From NCBI RefSeq assembly GCF_037031225.1, contig NZ_JAYEZN010000001.1, positions 1,612,001 to 1,676,000 of the forward strand: a stretch of 64,000 nt of DNA. Direction: 5' to 3'. The DNA comes from Halorientalis sp. LT38. GTDB lineage: Archaea > Halobacteriota > Halobacteria > Halobacteriales > Haloarculaceae. Numbering within the stretch: the first letter of the stretch is position 1; every line of letters starts with the position of its first letter. The position numbers and the translations under genes were made by a program. The notes under the pieces are model-generated. The model had not been told where the DNA came from, made no database searches, and saw only the letters and a program-made list of their open reading frames with translations. Below, in pieces: positions 33,142 through 42,469 of the stretch.

Positions 33142-34293
33142 ATGCGATTCCAGTTGACGGAGTCACAGCGTGGCCTGCGGGACGAGGTCCGTGCGTTCGT
33201 CCGCGATGAGATCGAGCCCGTCGCTTCGGACCTCGATCAGACCGAGACCTACCCCGAAGATATCCTCGACGAACTCGGTGAGATGGGGATCACCGGCCTC
33301 ACGCTCCCCGAGGAACTGGGCGGCCGGGGCGAGGGACTGGTCGAACTCGTGATCGCGACCGAGGAACTGGCCGCGGCGCAGATGGCCCTCGCCAGCGCGG
33401 TGGCGCTCAACCTCGGCGTCGCCACCGTGATCGAGCGCTTCGGAACCGACGAGCAGCGCGAGCAGTACGTCCCCGAGATGGCGCGGTTCGAGACGGTCGG
33501 CGCGCTGGGGCTCAGCGAAGCCGACGCCGGCAGCGACAAACTGGCCATGGAGACGACCGCCGATCGCGAGGGGGACGAGTGGGTCCTGAACGGCCACAAG
33601 CAGTGGGTGACGAACTTCCCGCACGCCGACGTGGTGCTCACGTACGCCAAGACGGGGCCGGAATCAGCGAGCCCCCACAACGTCAGCGCGTTCCTCGTCC
33701 CGACAGCGGAGTTCGAAGTCGACCGCGACTGGGAGACCCTCGGGGCGCGGAGCGTGTCCTCGCCGCGCGTCACGCTCTCGGACGTTCGCGTGCCCGACGA
33801 CGCCATGGTCGGCGACGAAGGCGAGGCGTACGTCCAGCGCGGGACGGTCCACACCGGCGTGAACGTCCCGGCTCGCGCCGTGGGGATCGCCCGCGCGGCG
33901 CTCGAAGACACCGTCGCCTACACCGCCGAACGCGAGCAGTTCGACCGGGCCATCGGTGACTTCCAGGGCGTCCGCTGGCGGCTGGGCGAGATGGCCGATC
34001 GCGTGGAATCGAGCCGGTTGCTCACCCTCCGTGCGGCCGACCGCGCCGACCGCGGCCGCTCGGTCGACCGCGCCTTCGCCATGGCGAAGGTCCACGCCAC
34101 CGAGGCCGCGGTGGAGAACGCCAACGAGGCGATGCGGCTCCACGGCGGCGTCGGCTACACGCGCGAACACGACGTCGAACGCTACCTCCGCGACGCGCGA
34201 TTGCTGACCATCGCCGGCGGCCCCAACGAGGGCCACCGTGACGCGCTGGCCGACGCCGTCGTCGACGACTACGGAACCGAAAACGCCGAGTAG
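33142..34293 (+). CDS. Acyl-CoA dehydrogenase family protein
   Basis: The 383-residue flavoprotein has the three-domain acyl-CoA dehydrogenase fold: an N-terminal helical domain, a beta domain with LGLSEADAGSDKLAMETTAD and WVLNGHKQWVTN, and a C-terminal helical domain with AREQFDRAIGDFQGVRWRLG-like sequence. In the C-terminal segment IAGGPNEGHRD, Gly stands where the catalytic Glu of SCAD/MCAD (IYEGT) would align. I see no Glu at the alternative isovaleryl-CoA dehydrogenase position. It may still be active with another base. A TATA-like ACTTATCG at 33111-33118 makes a leaderless start at ATG 33142. Confidence 0.88.
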   Translation: MRFQLTESQRGLRDEVRAFVRDEIEPVASDLDQTETYPEDILDELGEMGITGLTLPEELGGRGEGLVELVIATEELAAAQMALASAVALNLGVATVIERFGTDEQREQYVPEMARFETVGALGLSEADAGSDKLAMETTADREGDEWVLNGHKQWVTNFPHADVVLTYAKTGPESASPHNVSAFLVPTAEFEVDRDWETLGARSVSSPRVTLSDVRVPDDAMVGDEGEAYVQRGTVHTGVNVPARAVGIARAALEDTVAYTAEREQFDRAIGDFQGVRWRLGEMADRVESSRLLTLRAADRADRGRSVDRAFAMAKVHATEAAVENANEAMRLHGGVGYTREHDVERYLRDARLLTIAGGPNEGHRDALADAVVDDYGTENAE

Positions 34294-34316
34294 CCCCTCC
34301 GAGACGCCTGGAGTAG

Positions 34317-34736
34317 ATGGGAGACGGAGAAGCAACGGCAGCGGACGCCGACGGGTCGATCCACTGGCTGGCCCGCGCCGAACCGCTGGTCCTGATCGCC
34401 GTGGGCGGGTTCGTCGGCGCGGTCCTCCGGCACGCCGTGTCTCTGTCGCTCCCCGCCACCACCCTACCCTGGGGGACCCTCGCCGCCAACGTCGCCGGGA
34501 GTTTCGCACTGGGCGTCCTGCTGTACGAGCGCCACCTCGCGAACGCCCTGAGCCTCGAAACGCGGCTGGTCGTCGGAACCGGCTTCCTCGGCTCCTTTAC
34601 CACCTACAGCACCTTCGCCGTCGAGACCGCGGGACTCGAACCCCAGTTGCTCGTCGCCAACGTCGCGGCCAACTACGCGCTGGGCTTCCTCGCCGTCCTC
34701 GCGGGCCGATCCGTCGCCCGGGTGATGTCCGCGTGA
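34317..34736 (+). CDS. crcB: CrcB/Fluc fluoride channel subunit 1
   Basis: The 139-residue protein has four membrane helices with Fluc signatures: NVAGSFALGVL and GTGFLGSFTTYSTFAVE (phenylalanine/threonine pore residues). Fluc dimers export fluoride, with the two subunits in opposite orientation. An N-terminal acidic extension of about 20 residues is specific to this copy. Its TGA overlaps the GTG of the second subunit by two bases, so the pair is made together. The gap of 23 bp after the preceding gene leaves no room for a fluoride riboswitch. Confidence 0.92.
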   Translation: MGDGEATAADADGSIHWLARAEPLVLIAVGGFVGAVLRHAVSLSLPATTLPWGTLAANVAGSFALGVLLYERHLANALSLETRLVVGTGFLGSFTTYSTFAVETAGLEPQLLVANVAANYALGFLAVLAGRSVARVMSA

Positions 34737-35083
34737 CCGACCCGTACTTGCTGGTGGGGGCGGGCGGCGTCGTCGGCGCGCTGGCGCGCCACCTCGCTGG
34801 CGAGCGGATCGAGCAGGGCACGCTCGACACCCTCGCCGTCAACGTCCTCGGGAGCCTCTTTCTAGGGTTCCTCGTCGCGGTCCCGGTCGACGAGACGCTC
34901 CTGTTGCTCGTCGGAACCGGGTTCTGCGGCGCGTTCACGACCTTCTCGACGTTCGCCTTCGAGACGGTCCGGTTGTACGAGACGGGCGAGCGACGCCGGG
35001 CCGCAGCCGTCGCCGTCCTGAACCTCGTCGGGGCGCTGGCGGCCGTCGCGCTGGGGACGGCGATCGCCTCAATGGTCACCTGA
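34733..35083 (+). CDS. crcB: CrcB/Fluc fluoride channel subunit 2
   Basis: The 116-residue partner has four helices and the motifs NVLGSLFLGFL and GTGFCGAFTTFSTFAFE. Two distinct subunits encoded side by side usually indicate a heterodimeric Fluc, each subunit inserted with one fixed topology; the charge distribution at the N-termini differs between the two copies, in keeping with that. The start is GTG at 34733, overlapping the first subunit's stop. The role is fluoride export at the cell membrane. Confidence 0.92.
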   Translation: MTDPYLLVGAGGVVGALARHLAGERIEQGTLDTLAVNVLGSLFLGFLVAVPVDETLLLLVGTGFCGAFTTFSTFAFETVRLYETGERRRAAAVAVLNLVGALAAVALGTAIASMVT

Positions 35084-35135
35084 GCGGACTGCCAGATGCC
35101 AAAGCTATACCTGCCGCCCGGTCGCCCGTACGTCC

Positions 35136-36113
35136 ATGCGACTCGCCAGTTTCGCGGTGGCGACGCCCGTCGGTCCGGTCCGCCGGGTGGGCGTCGTCGA
35201 CGAGGGGGAACTGCTGGACGTGACCGCCGGTTACGCGCACGTCCTCGACCGAGAGGGCGACCAGTCGCCGGTCGACGTCGCCGAGACCGTCGCGCCCCCG
35301 GACATGATCGAGTTCCTGTGGCGCGGTGAGCGCGCCTTCGACGCCGGGGAGGCGGTGCTGGACCGGATTCCGGACGCGGACGCGGAGACCGGGCCCGGCG
35401 GCGCCCGCCTGCGGTACGACCCCGGGGAGGTGGACCTGCTGGCGCCGGTCCCCCGGCCGAACTCGCTGCGGGACTACATGGCCTTCGAGGAGCACGTCGA
35501 GAACGCGATGGGGGAGGTGCCCGACGTGTGGTACGACAGGCCGGTCTGCTACAAGGGCAACGCCGACGCCGTCGTCGGCCCCGACGAGACCGTCACCTGG
35601 CCCACCTACTCGAACCTCTGGGACATCGAACTGGAGATCGCTGCCGTGATCGGCCGGCGCGGCACCGGGATCGACGCCGACGAGGGCGAGGCCTACGTCG
35701 CCGGCTACACCCTCTTCAACGACTTCTCGGCCCGCGACGAGCAGGGCGAGGAGATGGACGCCAACCTCGGCCCGGCCCGGGGGAAGGACTTCGCCAACGC
35801 CTTCGGCCCCTACCTGGTGACGCCGGACGAACTCGACCTGCCGAACGCCGACTTCGCCATCGAGGTCACCGACGCGGACGGCGAGACAGAAACATGGTCC
35901 GAGGGGACGGTCGGCGAGATGGGCCACTCCTGGGGCGAGATCGTCGCGCACGTCACCGAGGCCGAGACGCTCTACCCCGGCGACGTGCTCGGGAGCGGCA
36001 CGGTCGGCACCGGGTGCGGCCTCGAAATCGGCAACTTCCTGAACGACGGCGACACCGTCTCCATCTCCGTCGAGGGGCTGGGGACGCTGACCAACACCGT
36101 CGTCGAGTCCTGA
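35136..36113 (+). CDS. Fumarylacetoacetate hydrolase (FAH) family protein
   Basis: The 325-residue enzyme belongs to the FAH superfamily (hydrolases, decarboxylases and hydratases of 2-oxo acids). Metal-ligand acids appear in WDIELEIAAVIGRRG and the following FNDFSARDEQGEEMD. The active-site region also includes DYMAFEEHVENAMG and ARGKDFANAFGPYLVTPDE. Length is usual for the group acting on acylpyruvates or fumarylpyruvate-like substrates. A TATA-like AGCTATACC at 35103-35111 gives a leaderless start at ATG 35136. The aminotransferase gene follows 38 bp downstream. Substrate not determined. Confidence 0.88.
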   Translation: MRLASFAVATPVGPVRRVGVVDEGELLDVTAGYAHVLDREGDQSPVDVAETVAPPDMIEFLWRGERAFDAGEAVLDRIPDADAETGPGGARLRYDPGEVDLLAPVPRPNSLRDYMAFEEHVENAMGEVPDVWYDRPVCYKGNADAVVGPDETVTWPTYSNLWDIELEIAAVIGRRGTGIDADEGEAYVAGYTLFNDFSARDEQGEEMDANLGPARGKDFANAFGPYLVTPDELDLPNADFAIEVTDADGETETWSEGTVGEMGHSWGEIVAHVTEAETLYPGDVLGSGTVGTGCGLEIGNFLNDGDTVSISVEGLGTLTNTVVES

Positions 36114-36151
36114 ACTGGGGAATTCAAACACCTGGCGGCCAATTGCCCGGT

Positions 36152-37252
36152 ATGACCCCCGAGGACCTTCGCGCGGAGATCCCCGCAATCGAGGACACCG
36201 TCTACCTGAACACGGGCGCGAGCGGCCCGAGTCCGCGCCCAGTGGTCGAGGCGGCCACGGACTTCCTGGAACGCCACGAGTACGACGCCCACGCCGCCGG
36301 TGAGCCCTACTCGATGGCCTACGACGAACTCGGGGCCGCCCGGGAGCACGTCGCCGCCTTCGTCGGCGCCGCGCCCGACGACCTCGCGTTGACCAACAGC
36401 ACCGCGGACGGCATCTCCCGGGTCGCCGCCGCCATCGACTGGGAACCGGGCGAGACGGTCGCCTACACGGACCTCGAACACCCCGCCGGGATCCTCCCCT
36501 GGGAGCGGGCCGCCGACGTCCACGACCTCGACGTCCGGGTGCTGGAGACCGAGGCCGGCCGGGTCGAGATGGACGCGGTGAAGGAGGTCGTGGCCGACGC
36601 GCGCGTCCTCTGTCTGAGTTCGCTCTCCTGGAACTACGGGACGCGCCTGCCGGTCTCCGACGTCGTGGACGTGGCCCACGACGCCGGGACGCGCGTGATC
36701 GTCGACGCCGTCCAGTCGCCCGGCCAGCACCCCGTCGACGTGACCGAGTGGGGCGCCGACGCCGTCGCGGCCGCCGGCCACAAGTGGCTGCTCGGACTCT
36801 GGGGCGCGGGCTTCCTGCACGTCGACCCCGACTTCGCCGCCACCCTCGAACCCCGGCGGGCCAGTTACCGGAGCGTCGACGACCCGAGCGCGCCGGGCTG
36901 TGAGCTGTCCGCCGGCGCCCACAAACTCGAGATCGGAACTGTCTCGCCCGCGCCCCACGTCGCGCTGGCGACGGCCATCGACCGGATCGAGGCGATCGGA
37001 CTCGACGCGATCCAGTCGCGGATCGAACGGTTGACCGATCGGCTCAAAGAGGGGCTGGGCGACCGACTGCTCTCGCCCCGCGAGTACGAGTCCGGGCTGG
37101 TGACCTTCCGGGCGGCGGATCCGGAGGGGCTCGTCGAGCGGCTCGGCGAGGAGGGCGTCGTCGTCCGGTCGCTCCCCGACGGGACGGCCAGGGCCTCGGT
37201 GCACGTCTTCAACACGGCGGCGGACGTGGACCGACTTCTCGGCGCGCTGTGA
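36152..37252 (+). CDS. Class V (cysteine desulfurase-like) aminotransferase
   Basis: The 366-residue PLP enzyme is of the class V aminotransferase/NifS fold. The PLP lysine is K211 in AAAGHKWLLGLWG, and VDAVQSPGQHPVDV supplies the cofactor-ring Asp and Gln. I do not see the mobile loop cysteine of true cysteine desulfurases in the C-terminal half. Isopenicillin-N-epimerase-like or selenocysteine-lyase-like activity is therefore also possible. It follows the FAH-family gene closely (38 bp) and may share its transcript. Start ATG 36152. Confidence 0.87.
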   Translation: MTPEDLRAEIPAIEDTVYLNTGASGPSPRPVVEAATDFLERHEYDAHAAGEPYSMAYDELGAAREHVAAFVGAAPDDLALTNSTADGISRVAAAIDWEPGETVAYTDLEHPAGILPWERAADVHDLDVRVLETEAGRVEMDAVKEVVADARVLCLSSLSWNYGTRLPVSDVVDVAHDAGTRVIVDAVQSPGQHPVDVTEWGADAVAAAGHKWLLGLWGAGFLHVDPDFAATLEPRRASYRSVDDPSAPGCELSAGAHKLEIGTVSPAPHVALATAIDRIEAIGLDAIQSRIERLTDRLKEGLGDRLLSPREYESGLVTFRAADPEGLVERLGEEGVVVRSLPDGTARASVHVFNTAADVDRLLGAL

Positions 37253-37371
37253 CTGTCTAATCGGATCTGATAATTCGTACCGAATGTTTAATCCCTTCCT
37301 GCCGCTGGGTTACGATGAGATTACCGGCGAGCGTCTCGCGGGGGTAGCTCGCCGGGGACGACATCGTTACC

Positions 37372-40300
37372 ATGGCATCCGAGGCGGCAACGGCAACGCG
37401 CGAGCGAGCACGGACTGCTGTCGCGGTCCTGGCCATCACCGGGTTCGTCCTCGTCGCGGTCGTCTTGCCCGTCGTCGGCGCGGACGCGCCGGGCGGGTCG
37501 CTGCTCGACCGCGAGGGCGCAGGCGAGGCGGGGACCGGCGACGGGAGCGGCGCGCTCGGCGACGTCCTCGGCGGCCGGAACGCGAGCGGCGGTGGCGGCG
37601 AGGGATCGCTCGTCGAGGGGCTCGTGGGCTCGCTCTCGGGCGGCGACCCTGGAAGCGCGGGCCAGGGAAGCGGCGGCGGCGCGGGCGAGCGACTCGGCGA
37701 CGGCGGCGGGTTCGGCGCGCTCGATCCGGGCGAGCGGACGGGGGTCGGGTCGCAGGGCGCGCCGCTTTCCGACAGCCTCCGGAATCAGTCCGCGGAGCCG
37801 CACTTCCTCGTGCAAAGCTCGGCGGCGACCTACTGGCGGACCGGGGCCTACGCCCGCTACACCGGTGACGGCTGGGAGGGCCGGGGCGAGGCGACGTCGG
37901 GGAACTGGCCACGCGAGCCGACGACGGCCGCCGACGACCGCGAGACGATCACGCAGCGCTACCGCCTGCTCCAGCCCGCCGGCTCGCTCCCGGCGGCCTG
38001 GCAGCCGACCGACGTCGGCGTCGACGACGCGACCGACGTGCGCGTGACCGACCAGGGCGGCCTCCGGTACGCCGGGGGGCTCTCGACGAACGCGACCTAC
38101 ACGGTGACCAGCGCGGCACCGCCGCGGGACCCCGGGCGACTCCGGGCCGCAGGGACCGACTATCCCAACGAGATCGAATCGCGCTACGTCGACGGCGCCG
38201 GGGACGGCTCCGACCGTCTCGAGTCCTTCACCGACGACCTGACCGCGGACGCGGACACCCCCTACGACCAGGCCGTCGCCATCGAGGGGTGGCTGGAGGC
38301 GAACAAGCGGTACTCGCTGAACGCCAGCCACGAGGGGGGCGACGTGGCCGAGCAGTTCGTCTTCGAGATGGAGCGGGGCTACTGCGAGTACTTCGCGACG
38401 GCCATGGCGGTCATGCTCCGGAGCCAGGACATCCCGGCGCGGTACGTCGTCGGCTACTCGACCGGGGAACCCCGTTCGAACGACACGTACCTCGTGCGCG
38501 CGATGAACGCGCACGCGTGGGTCGAGATGTACGTGCCCGGCACCGGCTGGGTCCGGTTCGACCCGACGCCGGGCCGCGAGCGCCTGGCCAGCGAGTTCCG
38601 CGCCTACCAGCGCGCCGCCGAGAACGGCGACGCCGAGGGCGCCGCCCGGCGCTTCCTCGAATCCGCGAGCCGCGAGGACGGCGGGAACCCCTTCGATCCG
38701 GACGGCCAGGAGTCCGCCAGCGGGGGCGAGAGCGGACCCGACCCCGGGGACGGCTCGGGCGAGGGTGACGACGGCACGGACGGCTCAGGCGAGGGAGATG
38801 GCGCCGAGAACGCGAGCGAGGACGCGGAGACGTACAACCACACGGAGTCCGGCAGTCCGGGCGAGACGTTCGACCCGGCGAGCGAGGCGAGCGTCCAGGT
38901 GTCGCTGTCGAGCGATCCCGTTCCGGGCCAGCGAGTCGGCGTCCGCGTCGAGCGCGACGGCGACCCGGTGCCGGGCGTGGCGGTAGCCTTCGACGGTCGC
39001 CGGATCGGCGTCACGAACGAGTCCGGGCAGGTCAGCGGCGAGGTCCCCTTCTCCGCACAGCTCGACGTGACCGTCTCGGTTCCCGACGACGAGGGCGGAC
39101 CGGCCGGGAGTGCGGCGCTCGCACTCCCGACGACGCTCGCGGGATCGAGTCCCGCGGCCCCCCTGCAAAACGAGACCAACACCACCAGAACCTTCGACGT
39201 GCCGACGGCGATCGCGGTCGGCGTCGAAGGCGATCCGGCGCCCGGCGCGTCCGTGACCGTGAACGCGACCATCGCTGGAAGTCCGGTCTCGCAGGCCGCA
39301 GTGACGGTCAACGGGACCGACGTCGGTCGCACAGGTTCAGACGGCCGGCTGGACGTGACCCTGCCCGTTCGCGAGCGGGCGTCGATCCGGGTCGAGCGCG
39401 GCGAGGCGGCGGGCAACCGGACCCTGCGACTGGCCGATCTGAACGTGACCGTCTCCGGGTTCGCGTTGCCGGGCCTCTCCGTCACGGCGACCGTCACTGA
39501 CGGGGGCGAACCGGTCCCGGGCGCCACCGTCTCCGCCGGGGGCGAGACGGTCGAAACCGGTTCGGACGGAACGGCAACCGTCTCGCTCCCGCTCTCGCCC
39601 GGCGCTACCGTGACTGCCGAGACGCCGGCCGGGCTCACCGAGAGCCAGCCAGTACAGATGCGCTACCTGACGGCCGGCTTCCTCGCGGTGCTGGCGATCC
39701 TCGCCGTCGCCGGGGCGGTGATGCTCCGCTCCCGCGCGGTCGCGGCCGGGCGATCCCTGCGCGAGCAGGTCCGGGTCGCGCTCCACTGGCTCTCCGGCGC
39801 GTTCGTCGCCGGTCTGGTCGCCCTCGCGGTCCGCGGCGAGGCGCTGCTCGCGGCGCTGCCCGCCCACCTGCGCCGATTGCGTTCCGCACTGGCCGAGGCG
39901 ATCCAGGCATTCGTCGCCGCCGTCCGCGCCCGGGAGTTCGACCTCGGGCGGTTGCCCGCGCCGCGAGCCATCCTGACACACCTTTTCGCCGCACTCGCGA
40001 GGCTCGTCGGGCGCGTCGGTGCTTCCTTGTCCGGACGGGACTCGAACCCGGAGCCGGACCCGCCGGCGGCGACGGCAGCGGCGACCGACGACCCGACGCC
40101 GGACGCACGCGAACGGGTGCGGCGGGCCTGGCGTGAGTTCCGCGCGCAGGTGCCCGTCGCGGACCACCGGACGAAGACCCCCGGCGAACTCGCCCGCTCG
40201 GGCGTCGACGCGGGGTTCCCCCGGAGCGCCGTTCGGACGCTCCGGGACGCGATCCGGGACGTGGAGTACGGCCGGCGCGACCCCGCCGGGTACGTCGACG

Positions 40301-40428
40301 CCGTCGACGAGGCGCAGCGGGAACTTTCGAAGGCGGGCGGAGACGGTGCCGAGAGCGCGGCGGCCACAGACGGCGGCGAGGCCAGTGATGGATCGGCGGA
40401 ATCACCGGACGGGAGTGAGAACGCGTGA
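37372..40428 (+). CDS. Large membrane transglutaminase-like protein
   Basis: The 1018-residue protein has an N-terminal membrane helix (about residues 19-39), a Gly/Ser-rich extracellular stretch and a transglutaminase-like core with triad C338 (GYCEYFATAMAV), H381 (MNAHAWVEMY) and D397 (RFDPTPG). After an acidic linker come repeated Ig-like domains (about 500-755), then a membrane helix (about 763-785), further hydrophobic segments, and a C-terminal DUF4129-like domain (about 915-985). Bacterial TgpA proteins carry the same core and DUF4129 but several N-terminal helices, so this is a haloarchaeal variant. It heads an overlapping operon with a DUF58 protein. Role: probable outer-surface protein crosslinking or peptide processing. 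Leader about 60 nt from a GTTTAATC box. Confidence 0.87.
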   Translation: MASEAATATRERARTAVAVLAITGFVLVAVVLPVVGADAPGGSLLDREGAGEAGTGDGSGALGDVLGGRNASGGGGEGSLVEGLVGSLSGGDPGSAGQGSGGGAGERLGDGGGFGALDPGERTGVGSQGAPLSDSLRNQSAEPHFLVQSSAATYWRTGAYARYTGDGWEGRGEATSGNWPREPTTAADDRETITQRYRLLQPAGSLPAAWQPTDVGVDDATDVRVTDQGGLRYAGGLSTNATYTVTSAAPPRDPGRLRAAGTDYPNEIESRYVDGAGDGSDRLESFTDDLTADADTPYDQAVAIEGWLEANKRYSLNASHEGGDVAEQFVFEMERGYCEYFATAMAVMLRSQDIPARYVVGYSTGEPRSNDTYLVRAMNAHAWVEMYVPGTGWVRFDPTPGRERLASEFRAYQRAAENGDAEGAARRFLESASREDGGNPFDPDGQESASGGESGPDPGDGSGEGDDGTDGSGEGDGAENASEDAETYNHTESGSPGETFDPASEASVQVSLSSDPVPGQRVGVRVERDGDPVPGVAVAFDGRRIGVTNESGQVSGEVPFSAQLDVTVSVPDDEGGPAGSAALALPTTLAGSSPAAPLQNETNTTRTFDVPTAIAVGVEGDPAPGASVTVNATIAGSPVSQAAVTVNGTDVGRTGSDGRLDVTLPVRERASIRVERGEAAGNRTLRLADLNVTVSGFALPGLSVTATVTDGGEPVPGATVSAGGETVETGSDGTATVSLPLSPGATVTAETPAGLTESQPVQMRYLTAGFLAVLAILAVAGAVMLRSRAVAAGRSLREQVRVALHWLSGAFVAGLVALAVRGEALLAALPAHLRRLRSALAEAIQAFVAAVRAREFDLGRLPAPRAILTHLFAALARLVGRVGASLSGRDSNPEPDPPAATAAATDDPTPDARERVRRAWREFRAQVPVADHRTKTPGELARSGVDAGFPRSAVRTLRDAIRDVEYGRRDPAGYVDAVDEAQRELSKAGGDGAESAAATDGGEASDGSAESPDGSENA

Positions 40429-41093
40429 TCTCCCGGACTCGCCTGCTGGTCGGTGGTGGCGCTGTCGGGCTGCTCGCGGCGGCGACGCTCGCGCTCGCCC
40501 CCGGTCTCCTGCCGATCCCGCGGTCACAGCTTGCGTCGGCGATGGACTCGCTGACCGGGACGGTCGGGCTGGCGGCGCTGGCCGTCGTCGCCGGCCTGAC
40601 CGCCGCGGTCCAGGGGCTGTGGTCCTCTACGACCCCGTCGCGCCCGCCGCCGCTGCCGGTCGACGGCGACCTGACCGACGAGGACGCCGACGGGACGGTG
40701 GTAGGGGACGACTTCGACGCCCGACTCGCGGCGGTCAGCCGGGTCGGGGGTCGCTCCGCCGAGTCGGAGGCGGTCCTCCGGGAGGAGCTCCGGCGGTTGG
40801 CGACGGACGTCTACGAGCGGACCCACCGCTGTGACTGGGAGACGGCCGCCCGCGCGGTCGAGGACGGGAGCTGGACAGACGACCCGGCCGCGGCGGCGTT
40901 CGTCGGCGGGGCCGACGCCCCCGACGTCCCGCTGCGGCTCTGGTTCCGGGACATGCTCGGCGAACGCGGGGCCTTCCACCGCCAGACGATCCGGACGATC
41001 CGGGCCATCTACGCGCTCGAAGCCGCCGACCGGGCGACCGAATCCACCGAGTCGGCCCCCGAAGACGCTGCCGAGGAGGTGTCCGGCGCGTGA
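40425..41093 (+). CDS. Haloarchaeal membrane protein of the transglutaminase cluster
   Basis: The 222-residue protein has two N-terminal membrane helices (about residues 7-27 and 43-64) and a soluble acidic C-terminal domain with LREELRRLATDVYERTHRCD. The start is GTG at 40425, overlapping the stop of the transglutaminase gene. I do not know its function. Its conserved position between the transglutaminase and DUF58 genes in related genomes, as I remember it, suggests a structural partner of the complex. Confidence 0.78.
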   Translation: MISRTRLLVGGGAVGLLAAATLALAPGLLPIPRSQLASAMDSLTGTVGLAALAVVAGLTAAVQGLWSSTTPSRPPPLPVDGDLTDEDADGTVVGDDFDARLAAVSRVGGRSAESEAVLREELRRLATDVYERTHRCDWETAARAVEDGSWTDDPAAAAFVGGADAPDVPLRLWFRDMLGERGAFHRQTIRTIRAIYALEAADRATESTESAPEDAAEEVSGA

Positions 41094-42469
41094 TGCGCGT
41101 CGCCCGCTGGCACGGCGCCCTCGTCGGCGCCCTCTTCGCCAGCGCCCTCGGGCTGTACGTCGGCGACCACGTCTTCTTCCTGGCCGCGACCATCCCCCTC
41201 TCGTACGTCGTCTACGGCCACCTCACGGGGCTCGGGCCGCCCTCGCTGTCCGTCGAGCGGACGTTCGACGACGAGCACGTCGACCCCGGGGACCGTGTGA
41301 CAGTCCACCTCACCGTCGAGAACACGGGCGAGCGAGCCATCCCGGACCTGCGGCTGGTCGACGGCGTCCCGGCGGACGTGGCCGTCGTCGACGGCTCCCC
41401 GGCCGCGGCCATCGCGCTCCGGCCGGGCGAGTCGACGACCGTGACCTACGAGGTCCACCCGCCGCGGGGGAGCCACGAGTTCGGGACCGTCGCCGTCCGC
41501 GGGCGGAACCTGGCGGGCACCGTCACGGGGACGACCACCGTCGCGCCCGTCGGATCCGAGACGCTGCGCTGTTCGACCCTGCTGGACGAGTTCCCGCTCG
41601 CGGACCTGACGACCCCCTTCGCTGGCCAGCGCCCGACCGACACCGGCGGGGAGGGCATCGAGTTCCACTCCGTCAGGGAGTACCGCCGCGGCGACCCCCT
41701 CTCGCACGTCGACTGGCGGCGACTCGCCCGCACGGGCGAACTCGCGACCGTCACCTTCCGCCAGGAGCGGGCCGCGACGGTCGTGTTCGTCGTCGACGAC
41801 CGCCCGATCGCCCGGCCCCAGCCCGTGGCCGGCGGCCCCTCGGCGTTCGACCACGTGCTCTACGCCGCCTCCCGCGGCCTGGTCACCCTCACCGACGCCG
41901 GCCACGAGGTGGGCGTGACGACGCTCTCACCCGGCGACGAGCGCGACTGGGTGTCGCCCGGCCGCGGCGGCGCGACGGAGGCCGCCGCCGCAGATCTCTT
42001 CGACCGCCTCGACGAGAGCGGCGAGGACGACGGCCCCGGGCCACAGCCCGCACACACCCCCGTTGCGACGGACGGAGCCGGTGACGCGGGCGGGGACGAC
42101 GGCGAACCCGGCGACGCCGAGCCGGACGGCCCCGACGGGACCGCACTCGGCCTCGCGCTGTGCGAACGGCTCCCCGCGAACGCCCAGGTCGTGCTCTGCA
42201 CGCCGCTTTCCGACGACGCGCCGGTCGCCGTCGTCGAGACGTTACTGTCGAACCGCCACGCCGTGACCGTCCTCAGCCCGGACGTCACGACGGCGAACGA
42301 GGGAGAGCACCCCACGCCCGGCCAGGCCGTGTCCGAGATCAGGCGGCGGACCCGGCTGACCGACATCGAACGGCTGGGCGTCGTCGGGATCGACTGGCGA
42401 CCGGACGAGCCGCTCCAGATCGCACTCGCCGACGTGCTGTCGGCCGCGAGCAGGGGGTGGCGCGAATGA
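41093..42469 (+). CDS. DUF58 protein with conserved domain of MoxR clusters
   Basis: The 458-residue protein has two N-terminal hydrophobic helices, an Ig-like conserved-archaeal domain (about residues 40-140) and the DUF58 block YRRGDPLSHVDWRRLARTG at about 195. A von Willebrand A-like region follows, with FVVDDRPIARPQ. DUF58 proteins accompany MoxR ATPases and transglutaminases in many prokaryotes. ATG 41093 overlaps the previous stop (TGATG); a GTG one codon upstream would add one residue. The acidic linker around residues 305-350 is typical haloarchaeal filler. Confidence 0.88.
   Translation: MRVARWHGALVGALFASALGLYVGDHVFFLAATIPLSYVVYGHLTGLGPPSLSVERTFDDEHVDPGDRVTVHLTVENTGERAIPDLRLVDGVPADVAVVDGSPAAAIALRPGESTTVTYEVHPPRGSHEFGTVAVRGRNLAGTVTGTTTVAPVGSETLRCSTLLDEFPLADLTTPFAGQRPTDTGGEGIEFHSVREYRRGDPLSHVDWRRLARTGELATVTFRQERAATVVFVVDDRPIARPQPVAGGPSAFDHVLYAASRGLVTLTDAGHEVGVTTLSPGDERDWVSPGRGGATEAAAADLFDRLDESGEDDGPGPQPAHTPVATDGAGDAGGDDGEPGDAEPDGPDGTALGLALCERLPANAQVVLCTPLSDDAPVAVVETLLSNRHAVTVLSPDVTTANEGEHPTPGQAVSEIRRRTRLTDIERLGVVGIDWRPDEPLQIALADVLSAASRGWRE

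Noticed and set aside
34294-34316. Fluoride riboswitch before crcB
   Set aside because: Only 23 bp separate the genes and no pseudoknot-like motif can be formed.
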